A stretch of 5,265 nt of DNA from Kiritimatiellia bacterium. Lineage in GTDB: Bacteria > Verrucomicrobiota > Kiritimatiellia > CAIQIC01 > Lenti-01. The translations under genes were made by a program, and so were the position numbers. Location of the stretch: positions 1 to 5,265 of the forward strand of contig JAHDSS010000160.1 of assembly GCA_018432565.1 (NCBI GenBank). Reading direction: 5' to 3'. Below, piece by piece: positions 1-5,073 of this stretch. The notes beneath the pieces are model-generated. The model was not told the DNA's origin and made no database searches. It saw nothing but the letters and a program-made list of their open reading frames with translations. Each line of letters begins with the position of its first letter. The stretch's first letter is position 1.

Positions 1-1
1 A

Positions 2-406
2 ACGGTCGAAACGTTCATGCTGGTGCATGCAACTCTGGACAATCCCGAAATGTGGGGCTATGTCTTCGACAAGCTCGAAGCGGAGGCCAATTTCGCCTAT
101 CAGATGTGTTCGGTGTGCTTCTTCGGCCATACGCACGTCCCGCTGGCGTTCGAGAAGGCCGGCATCGTGCGGGGCGGTCTCTACACCAAGCTGCGGATCA
201 CGGCGGGCCGGAAATACTACATCAACGTGGGCAGCGTGGGACAGCCGCGCGACGGCGATCCGCGCGCGGCCTATGCCATTTACGACATGGCCCAGAACGT
301 GGTGGAACTGCGCCGGGTGCCGTACGACATCGCGGCCACCCAGCGCAAGATCCACGAAGCCGGATTGCCGGCACGCGCCGCGTCGCGGCTTGAAATCGGC
401 CGGTAG
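2..406 (+). CDS. Metallophosphoesterase, calcineurin-like (C-terminal part, start outside window)
   Basis: This reading frame is open from the first bases and ends at TAG 404-406, giving 134 visible residues. It carries the last two metal-binding motifs of the calcineurin-like phosphoesterase fold. One is a His in VHATLDNPEMWGY (His codon 26-28), which stands where the family has its H-G/S-x-x motif. The other is FGHTHVP (GHTH, 125-136), the family's final GHxH motif. The N-terminal motifs (DxH, GDxxD, GNH) must lie upstream of the window. Proteins of this type (YfcE or Metallophos_2-like) are metal-dependent cytosolic phosphodiesterases or phosphatases. They are often labelled diadenosine-tetraphosphatase-like, but the substrate cannot be read from this fragment. 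A CxxC pair (107-118) sits just before the GHTH motif; its role is unknown. The segment NVGSVGQPRDGDPRAAYAIYD is the typical last strand region after GHxH. The next gene starts 23 bases downstream, so the gene may open the unit that ends with the glycosyltransferase. Family assignment is firm; the specific function is not. Confidence 0.5.
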   Translation, partial: TVETFMLVHATLDNPEMWGYVFDKLEAEANFAYQMCSVCFFGHTHVPLAFEKAGIVRGGLYTKLRITAGRKYYINVGSVGQPRDGDPRAAYAIYDMAQNVVELRRVPYDIAATQRKIHEAGLPARAASRLEIGR

Positions 407-411
407 GCATC

Positions 412-417
412 GAGAGG
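412..417 (+). promoter_or_regulatory. Ribosome binding site candidate for the secreted protein gene
   Basis: GAGAGG lies 12 bases before the ATG at 430. The spacing is longer than usual, so this is a weak site. It is nevertheless the only purine-rich stretch between the two genes. Confidence 0.5.
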
Positions 418-429
418 ATTCCGCATCGC

Positions 430-1401
430 ATGCACCGCATTCTTCTATTCGCACTGATCCTGGCAAGCCTGGGGCTGTGCTTGCCCGCTCCGGCCCAGGT
501 GGAAATGGAGTGGTCGCTGCGGCACAGCCGCACGCTGCTCATGGAGCCGGTATGGGCCACGGTGTCCATCGGCAACCAGACCGGACGGAATCTGGATCTG
601 ACGCCCAACGGCAACGCGCGCCTGCGCTTCGATGTCGAGGATCGCCCGACGTCGCTGGTCCGCGAAACCGGGCAGCCGCTGGTGCGTCGCCCGGTCATCG
701 TTCCCGCCGGCGAAACCCGCGAGGTGGAGGTCAATCTGCTGGAGGGCTACCGCATTCTCCACGGCCAGTCCTATATGCTCCTGCCCGTTCTCGAATTCGG
801 GGGAACGCGTTTCGCCGGTCCGCGGCTGTCCCTGGAAGTCCAGCCCGGCCTGGTCCTGCTGGAGCGCCGGTTCGGCATGCCGAACCAGGCCGATGCACGA
901 ACCGTCTCGCTGCGCCAGCTGCACCGCGAGCGCACCGACCGGCTGTTTTTCCGGTTGGATGCTCCCACCGCCGGCACCTGTCTGGGCTGCTACGAGCTCG
1001 GGCGCCTGATCCGATTTTTCGTGCCGCGCCTGGAACAGGACAGCGAGGGCGTGTTTCATGTGCTGCACCAGAGCGCGCCGGACCGCTTTGTGCATTCGCG
1101 CATTGATTCCGACGGAGTCCCCCGGGGCACCGCGTTTTACATCGCGGAAGCTGGCCAGATCCGCCTTGTCCGGGAGGCCGATGGCCAAGTGGCGGTGACG
1201 GGCGGCACGCCGTTTGAAGAAGATCCCGAGCGGCCGGGCGTTCTCACGGCGCCCTCCCTGCCGCCCTCCAATCCCTATGCGGGGCAGCAGATCGGCGAGT
1301 TGCCGGCCAAAGGGCGGGCGGGTCCCGCCGCGGTCCGGCCTGCTCCGGCGCGGCCGGCGCCGAGGCCCGCTTCGCCGGCGGAGGAGGCGGTGGTATGGTG
1401 A
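430..1401 (+). CDS. Secreted protein of unknown function with N-terminal beta-rich region and Pro/Ala-rich tail
   Basis: I do not recognise a family for this 323-residue protein. It begins with a clear Sec signal peptide: MHR, then a hydrophobic stretch at residues 4-18, then an AxA-type cleavage site (APA-Q, about residue 22). C17 is preceded by Leu, which does not fit a lipobox, so a soluble periplasmic or exported protein is more likely than a lipoprotein. Residues 24 to about 140 alternate polar and hydrophobic positions (for example EPVWATVSIGNQTGRNLDL and VIVPAGETREVEVNL). That pattern suggests an Ig-like or other beta-sandwich domain; this is inference. The middle has a CLGC pair (C184, C187) that could form a disulphide outside the cytoplasm. 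Residues from about 295 onward are rich in Pro, Ala and Arg and look disordered. The ATG at 430 is supported by the signal peptide starting there and by a GAGAGG at 412-417, although the spacing is long. The end overlaps the next gene by 7 bases, which suggests translational coupling. The reading frame is real: the opposite-strand open frame over it shows no recognisable protein. Confidence 0.5.
   Translation: MHRILLFALILASLGLCLPAPAQVEMEWSLRHSRTLLMEPVWATVSIGNQTGRNLDLTPNGNARLRFDVEDRPTSLVRETGQPLVRRPVIVPAGETREVEVNLLEGYRILHGQSYMLLPVLEFGGTRFAGPRLSLEVQPGLVLLERRFGMPNQADARTVSLRQLHRERTDRLFFRLDAPTAGTCLGCYELGRLIRFFVPRLEQDSEGVFHVLHQSAPDRFVHSRIDSDGVPRGTAFYIAEAGQIRLVREADGQVAVTGGTPFEEDPERPGVLTAPSLPPSNPYAGQQIGELPAKGRAGPAAVRPAPARPAPRPASPAEEAVVW
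1380..1387 (+). promoter_or_regulatory. Strong ribosome binding site inside the end of the secreted protein gene
   Basis: GGAGGAGG ends 7 bases before the ATG at 1395. It is encoded within the last codons of the upstream gene. Together with the 7-base overlap (ATGGTGA holds the new start and the old stop), it supports the 1395 start and coupled translation of the two proteins. Confidence 0.5.
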
Positions 1402-1955
1402 CGGATGCGGATCTGTTTCTGGGGCGGGTGCTGATCCTGCTGGGGGCGCTGGGGCTGGGTGCCGGGGCGTTCATGGCCGGGATGCCGTCGGGTGTGCGTC
1501 GCAGGCTCGAGGAATTTCCCCGGTCACGCTGGCCGGGCTGGCTCATGACGGCCATTGCGGTGTTCTGGGTGGCCTGGGTGGTGCAGCATGCCGCGCTGGG
1601 CCGCTTCGAGTTTCTCAAGCCTTTTCTGCCGTTTGCAGCCGTAGCGCTTCTGGCGGCCGTCGTGTTTTTTCTGGATGAGCTGCTGGCTCCGCGCGCGCTG
1701 GGCGGCCTGCTGCTGCTGGTGGCCAATCCGTTGCTCATGGGTGTGCGCTGGGCGGATTCCGCCTGGCGCATCGTGCCGGTGCTGATTGCCTATGCCTGGG
1801 TGGTGGCCGGTTGCGCGCTGATGCTGCATCCGTGGCTGTTCCGCACTGCGTGCCGGCGGCTGTGCGCCGCCGATGCGGCGGTGCGCCGCCTGGGCTGGGT
1901 CAAGGGGGCGGGCGGGGCGGTGCTGCTGGCGGCCGGGCTGTGGCTTCTGGCCTGA
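1395..1955 (+). CDS. Polytopic inner-membrane protein of unknown function, about six membrane segments
   Basis: This 186-residue protein is strongly hydrophobic, and I cannot assign it to a named family. By eye the likely membrane segments are residues 8-29, 47-66, 78-94, 100-116, 125-146 and 168-186. The last segment ends at the C-terminus (GLWLLA). Positively charged loops lie at about 34-46 (RRRLEEFPRSR) and 150-166 (RTACRRLCAADAAVRRLG). By the positive-inside rule both would be cytoplasmic, but the exact topology is uncertain. No catalytic motif is obvious. The start is fixed by a strong GGAGGAGG seven bases upstream and by the 7-base overlap with the secreted-protein gene. The stop (TGA 1953-1955) lies 10 bases before the GTG of the glycosyltransferase. 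Its place between an exported protein and a GT9 glycosyltransferase suggests an envelope role, for example as a transport or assembly partner; that is inference from context only. The hydrophobic pattern and gene packing make it a confident coding region. Confidence 0.5.
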   Translation: MVTDADLFLGRVLILLGALGLGAGAFMAGMPSGVRRRLEEFPRSRWPGWLMTAIAVFWVAWVVQHAALGRFEFLKPFLPFAAVALLAAVVFFLDELLAPRALGGLLLLVANPLLMGVRWADSAWRIVPVLIAYAWVVAGCALMLHPWLFRTACRRLCAADAAVRRLGWVKGAGGAVLLAAGLWLLA

Positions 1956-1963
1956 GGGGGGGG
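1955..1963 (+). promoter_or_regulatory. G-rich ribosome binding site that decides the GTG start of the GT9 gene
   Basis: AGGGGGGGG overlaps the stop codon of the membrane-protein gene and ends 2 bases before GTG 1966. Pairing through its 5' AGGGG part would give a spacing of about 6 bases. There is no other reasonable in-frame start close to the conserved N-terminus of the glycosyltransferase. Confidence 0.5.
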
Positions 1964-1965
1964 CC

Positions 1966-2907
1966 GTGGCCGGTTCCATAGAATCCCATGCTCCGCGCTT
2001 TCTGGTGCTGCGCGGCGGGGCCATTGGCGATTTCATTGTCACGCTGCCGGTATTGCAGGCCCTGCGCGCCCAGTGGCCGCTGGCGCGGATTGAAATCTGG
2101 GGCTATCCGCACATTGCCGACCTGGCCGTTGCCGGGGGGCTGGCCGAGTCGGTCGTGTCGCTCGACCGCGCGGAGATGTCGCGGTTCTTCGTGCCGCATC
2201 CGCAGTTCACGGATGCCCAGGTGGCGGCGGTGCGGTCGTTCGACCTGATCTTCAACTATCTGCATGATCCGGTGGGCCAGGTGCGCAGCAATCTGCTGCT
2301 GGCGGGGGCCCGGCAGGTGCTGAGCGGTTCGCCGATCATCAAGCGCGGCCATGCGATTCCGTTTCTGCTGGAACCGCTGCAGGCCCTGGCGATCTACGAA
2401 ACGGATCTGGTCCCGGAGCTGGATCTGTCCGGCGAGGCGCGGGCCGAGGCCCGCCGCCGCCTGCAGGCGATGGGGATCCAGGGCCGCCCGGTCGTCGTGC
2501 ATCCCGGCAGCGGCAGCCCGGCGAAGACCTGGCCGGCGGACCGCTTTGCGGACATCCTTCGACGGCTGCGTGCAGCCGGACGAGACGTGGCGGCCGTGGT
2601 GGGCGAAGCCGATGCCGACGCGGCGGTGCTGCTGGCGCGCGAGCTGCCGGATCTGCCCCGGCTGGAAGGGCTGTCGCTGGTGGAACTGGCGGCGGTCCTG
2701 GCGGAATCAGAGCGGTTCCTGGGCAACGATTCCGGCATTACGCATCTGGCGGCGGCGGTCGGACTGCCGGTGGTCGCCCTGTTCGGACCGTCGAGCGCGG
2801 AAACCTGGGCGCCCCGCGGACGCGGCGGGGTGCGGGTGCTGCGTGCCCCCGAAGACGAACTCGACCGCCTCGCCGTCGAAGACGTCTGGGCGGCCATCGG
2901 GACGTAA
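1966..2907 (+). CDS. Glycosyltransferase family 9 protein (ADP-heptose:LPS heptosyltransferase-like)
   Basis: This 313-residue protein has the GT9 layout of two Rossmann-like (GT-B) domains. The N-terminal domain opens with LVLRGGAIGDFIVTLPVLQA (residues 13-32), the family's R-x-x-x-x-G-D motif followed by the T-x-P helix. The C-terminal domain starts with VVVHPGSGSPAKTWP (176-190), the usual HPG-S/A-K-x-WP segment. It also has FLGNDSGITHLAAAVGLPVV (251-270), the G-N-D-S-G-x-x-H-L-A-A signature, followed by LFGPSSAETWAP (272-283). GT9 enzymes transfer a sugar, classically heptose from an ADP-sugar, to lipopolysaccharide core on the cytoplasmic face of the inner membrane. Here the acceptor and sugar are unknown, so I give no symbol. 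I chose GTG 1966 over the upstream ATG at 1873. The ATG would add 31 Arg/Cys/Gly-rich residues unlike the family and would overlap the membrane-protein gene by 83 bases. The total length is near the lower end for GT9. It is the last gene of the tightly packed run before a 192-base gap. Confidence 0.5.
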   Translation: MAGSIESHAPRFLVLRGGAIGDFIVTLPVLQALRAQWPLARIEIWGYPHIADLAVAGGLAESVVSLDRAEMSRFFVPHPQFTDAQVAAVRSFDLIFNYLHDPVGQVRSNLLLAGARQVLSGSPIIKRGHAIPFLLEPLQALAIYETDLVPELDLSGEARAEARRRLQAMGIQGRPVVVHPGSGSPAKTWPADRFADILRRLRAAGRDVAAVVGEADADAAVLLARELPDLPRLEGLSLVELAAVLAESERFLGNDSGITHLAAAVGLPVVALFGPSSAETWAPRGRGGVRVLRAPEDELDRLAVEDVWAAIGT

Positions 2908-2917
2908 CCCCGTTTTT
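2898..2917 (+). terminator. Weak intrinsic terminator candidate overlapping the GT9 stop codon
   Basis: CGGG (2898-2901) can pair with CCCG (2909-2912) around a 7-base loop that contains the TAA stop, and TTTTT (2913-2917) follows directly. The stem is only four pairs, all G-C. It lies where the packed gene run ends, which fits, but the stem is short for an efficient terminator. The downstream palindromes may share or replace this role. Confidence 0.5.
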
Positions 2918-2922
2918 CCGGA

Positions 2923-2941
2923 TTTTCCACGGCGTGGAAAA
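2923..2941. repeat. Palindrome copy 1
   Basis: TTTTCCACGGCGTGGAAAA has perfect 9-base arms around a single central G. It is the most symmetrical copy, and it lies 15 bases after the GT9 stop codon. Confidence 0.5.
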
Positions 2942-2944
2942 AAG

Positions 2945-2963
2945 TTTTCCATGGCGTGGAAAA
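2945..2963. repeat. Palindrome copy 2
   Basis: TTTTCCATGGCGTGGAAAA differs from copy 1 by one base (C to T at arm position 8), which turns one pair into a T-G wobble. Only three bases separate it from copy 1. Confidence 0.5.
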
Positions 2964-2975
2964 AACGCGAAAAAG

Positions 2976-2993
2976 TTTTCCATGGCGTGGAAA
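2976..2993. repeat. Palindrome copy 3
   Basis: TTTTCCATGGCGTGGAAA matches copy 2 but loses the last A of the right arm (C at 2994). The 12-base spacer before it (2964-2975) is longer than that between copies 1 and 2. Confidence 0.5.
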
Positions 2994-3047
2994 CCGCGAA
3001 AGTCTTCCATGGACAAGCCCTGCCTGACTGGGGGAGGAAGTATTGAT

Positions 3048-3076
3048 TTGCGCGGCGGGGCGGGGTGGGGTACAAC
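3048..3076 (+). promoter_or_regulatory. Weak promoter candidate for metG
   Basis: TTGCGC (3048-3053) and TACAAC (3071-3076) are 17 bases apart. That would place a transcription start near 3083, about 17 bases before the metG ATG. The -35 matches the sigma-70 consensus at only three positions and the -10 at four, so this is tentative. The location, after the palindrome array and just before metG, is what makes it worth noting. Confidence 0.5.
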
Positions 3077-3087
3077 CGTTCGCCGAC

Positions 3088-3091
3088 AGGA
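3088..3091 (+). promoter_or_regulatory. Ribosome binding site of metG
   Basis: AGGA lies 8 bases before ATG 3100. It favours this start over the upstream in-frame ATG at 3043, which would add 19 residues unlike the family. Confidence 0.5.
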
Positions 3092-3099
3092 ATGGTGGA

Positions 3100-5064
3100 A
3101 TGAAACCCGACTCCGTTTACATCACGACGCCGATTTACTACGTCAACGACAAGCCGCACATCGGCCACGCCTATACGACGGTGCTGGCGGATGTGCTGGC
3201 GCGCACGGAGCGGCTGTTCGGCCGCGACACGTGGTTTCTGACCGGCACTGACGAGCACGGCCAGAAGGTGCAGGAGGCGGCCGCCAAACTGGGGGTGACC
3301 CCGCAGGAGCACGTGGACCGGACGGTTCAGCGCTTTCTGGAAGCCTGGAAGCGGCTGGAAATCCGCAACGACGATTTCATCCGCACCACGGAGCTCCGGC
3401 ACAAGCTCATCGTGCAGGAAATCCTTCAGGATCTGTACGACCGCGGCGAGATCTACCGCGACGAATACGATGGCTGGTACTGCGTGCCCGACGAGCGGTT
3501 TTTCACCGACAAAGACCTGGCGGAAGGCCGCTGCCCGCTGTGCGGCCGCGAGGTCCAGCGCGTGCGCGAAGCCAACTATTTCTTCCGGATGAGCCGGTAT
3601 CAGGACTGGCTGGTGGAGTATATCCAGACGCATCCGGAGTTCATCCAGCCGGATTTCCGCCGCAATGAAACGCTGGGATTCCTGCGCAAGCCGCTGCAGG
3701 ACCTGTGCATTTCCCGGCCGAAATCGCGGCTGGCGTGGGGCATCGAGCTGCCGTTCGACGCGGACTATGTCACCTATGTGTGGTTCGATGCGCTGGTCAA
3801 CTACATCAGCGCGATCGGCTACCGCCGTGACGACGCGCAGTTCGCGCGCCGCTGGCCGGCGATCCATCTGATCGGCAAGGACATCCTGACGACGCATACG
3901 GTGTACTGGCCGTGCATGCTCAAGGCCATGGGGCTGGAGATGCCGCGGACCGTTTTCGCGCACGGCTGGTGGCTGTCCGGCAGCACCAAGATGAGCAAGA
4001 GCCTGGGGAATGTCGTCAATCCGATGGACATGATGGAGCGCTACGGGGTGGACCCGTTCCGCTACTTCCTGATGGCTGAGATGGCGATGGGGCAGGATGC
4101 CACGTTCACGGAGGATGCCTTCATCCGCCGGTACAACGCGGACCTGGCCAACGACCTGGGGAATCTGCTGAACCGCGTGGTCAGCATGGTCGGCAAGTAC
4201 TGCGGCGGCCGGCTGCCGGCGCCCGCGCCCGGCGCATTTGAAAGCGGTCCGGCGGCGGACCTGCTGGCGCAGGCCCAGGCGGCGGCGGCGGGCATGAAAA
4301 CATCGCTGGACACGTTTTCCCTGCACGCCGGCGTCGCCCAGGTGATCGAGGTGGTGCGGGCGACCAATAAATTCATCGAAGCCCAGCAGCCGTGGAGCCA
4401 GGCCCGCGCGGCGGATCCGGCTCCGTTGCATACCACGTTGTACGCCGCGGCGGAATCGCTGCGCATCTGCGCCGGACTGCTGATGCCCCTGATGCCCGGC
4501 AAAATGACCGAACTGCGCGCCGCGCTTGGAATGGAGAATCCCATGACCGTGAATCCCGACGAACTGTCCAAGGCCGAAGTCCTTCCGCCCGGAACGGAAG
4601 TGGCCCCGCCCGGCGCGCTGTTTCCGCGCATCGAAGCGCCCGTTCCCGGGCCGTCCGACGCCACGGCGCCGGCCGCGGATGCGCCCAAGCCCGCCGCGGA
4701 CAAGAAAGCGCCGCCGCCCGGCACGATCGGCAATCCCGAAGGCGTGATCACGTACGACGAGTTCGCGAAGGTGCAGCTGCGCACGGCGAAAATCATGGGT
4801 GCGGAAGCCATCGAGGGCGCGGTGAAGCTGCTGAAGCTCAATGTGCTGATGGGCGAAGAGCGGCGGCAGATCGTGGCGGGCATTGCGCTGTACTACAAGC
4901 CCGAGGAACTGATCGGCAAGACGGTGGTGGTGGTGTCGAACCTGGCGCCGATCAAGCTGCGCGGCGTGGAAAGCCAGGGCATGCTGCTGGCGGCCAGCAA
5001 GGGCGAGCGCCTGCGTCTGGTCACCGTGGACGGCGACCTGTCCAGCGGCGCGGTCGTCAAGTAG
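3100..5064 (+). CDS. metG: Methionyl-tRNA synthetase with C-terminal tRNA-binding domain
   Basis: This cytosolic class I synthetase charges tRNA-Met, both initiator and elongator, with methionine using ATP. The 654-residue protein shows the full architecture. The catalytic Rossmann domain begins YITTPIYYVNDKPHIGHAYT (residues 7-26; HIGH at 20-23). A zinc-knuckle insert follows with C128 and CPLC at 145-148, then DLCISRP...WGIELP (201-218) and YVWFDALVNY (226-235). The signature loop is KMSKS at 297-301. The helical anticodon-binding domain includes NKFIE (423-427) and the PW pair (431-432). A Pro/Ala/Lys linker (about 514-547) leads to an OB-fold tRNA-binding domain (Trbp111-like) from ITYDEF (550) to the end, the dimerising type common in bacterial MetRS. 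I chose ATG 3100 for its AGGA and because the conserved N-terminus starts directly after it. One oddity is that the residue expected to be the second Cys of the zinc knuckle is Asp (D131). The next gene begins 9 bases after the stop, so the two are probably co-transcribed. Confidence 0.5.
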   Translation: MKPDSVYITTPIYYVNDKPHIGHAYTTVLADVLARTERLFGRDTWFLTGTDEHGQKVQEAAAKLGVTPQEHVDRTVQRFLEAWKRLEIRNDDFIRTTELRHKLIVQEILQDLYDRGEIYRDEYDGWYCVPDERFFTDKDLAEGRCPLCGREVQRVREANYFFRMSRYQDWLVEYIQTHPEFIQPDFRRNETLGFLRKPLQDLCISRPKSRLAWGIELPFDADYVTYVWFDALVNYISAIGYRRDDAQFARRWPAIHLIGKDILTTHTVYWPCMLKAMGLEMPRTVFAHGWWLSGSTKMSKSLGNVVNPMDMMERYGVDPFRYFLMAEMAMGQDATFTEDAFIRRYNADLANDLGNLLNRVVSMVGKYCGGRLPAPAPGAFESGPAADLLAQAQAAAAGMKTSLDTFSLHAGVAQVIEVVRATNKFIEAQQPWSQARAADPAPLHTTLYAAAESLRICAGLLMPLMPGKMTELRAALGMENPMTVNPDELSKAEVLPPGTEVAPPGALFPRIEAPVPGPSDATAPAADAPKPAADKKAPPPGTIGNPEGVITYDEFAKVQLRTAKIMGAEAIEGAVKLLKLNVLMGEERRQIVAGIALYYKPEELIGKTVVVVSNLAPIKLRGVESQGMLLAASKGERLRLVTVDGDLSSGAVVK

Positions 5065-5073
5065 CCGCGCTTC

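Larger units (their letters stand above)
2923..3013. repeat. Tandem array of TTTTCCA-N5-TGGAAAA palindromes (three near-complete copies and one remnant)
   Basis: Three 18-19-base imperfect palindromes with the form TTTTCCA-YGGCG-TGGAAAA start at 2923, 2945 and 2976. A degenerate fourth centres on TCCATGGA (3006-3013). Starts are 22 and 31 bases apart, and the fourth is shifted about 27 bases from the third, so the spacing is irregular. All full copies keep the same asymmetric centre (GGCG), so they lie in the same orientation. The spacers also repeat in part: CGCGAAA occurs before copy 3 (2966-2972) and again before copy 4 (2995-3001), as if a spacer-plus-palindrome unit had been duplicated. 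The arms are A/T runs in an otherwise very GC-rich window. Each copy could form a hairpin of up to 9 pairs in RNA or DNA, or be a dimeric protein site. It is too short, and its spacers too small and alike, for CRISPR. I recall similar TTTTCCA/TGGAAAA palindromes between genes of Kiritimatiellota-like genomes but cannot verify this here. Confidence 0.5.

Noticed and set aside
445..1188. Open frame of 247 codons on the minus strand over the secreted protein gene
   Set aside because: The + strand frame has a clean signal peptide and fits the operon spacing. The minus frame has no motif and no sensible neighbours.
1873..1965. N-terminal extension of the GT9 protein from ATG 1873
   Set aside because: The added 31 residues are Arg/Cys/Gly-rich, lie out of frame within the membrane-protein gene and do not resemble GT9 N-termini. 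GTG 1966 has a ribosome binding site.
2923..3013. CRISPR array
   Set aside because: Repeats are 18-19 bases and palindromic, spacers are 3 to 12 bases and share sequence, and no cas gene is present.
2351..3046. Open frame of 231 codons on the + strand running through the palindrome array
   Set aside because: It is a shadow frame of the GT9 gene, Arg/Trp/Cys-rich. The array part just encodes repeated lysine- and tryptophan-containing peptides by virtue of the palindrome sequence.
3062..3078. GGGGTGGGGTACAACCG resembles the T-box antiterminator motif (GGGTGG-NACCG)
   Set aside because: The match needs inserted bases. No specifier stem or AG-bulge is visible upstream, and there is no terminator hairpin between it and the metG start. 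The G-rich look is explained by composition.
3043..3099. N-terminal extension of MetRS from ATT/ATG-like codons at 3043
   Set aside because: The extra 19 residues (starting at TTG-like sequence in a G-rich stretch) are not family-like. ATG 3100 sits directly before the conserved N-terminus and has AGGA at a good distance.
3092..3103. Three-codon upstream ORF (ATG GTG GAA TGA) overlapping the metG start
   Set aside because: It has no purine-rich site of its own at proper spacing, and such mini-frames arise often by chance. Without conservation data it is not a feature.
2707..4431. Long open frame of 574 codons on the minus strand
   Set aside because: It lies across the end of the GT9 gene, the repeat array and half of metG. 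Its translation is rich in His, Arg, Gln and Ala with no recognisable domain. It is a shadow of high-GC codon bias in metG.
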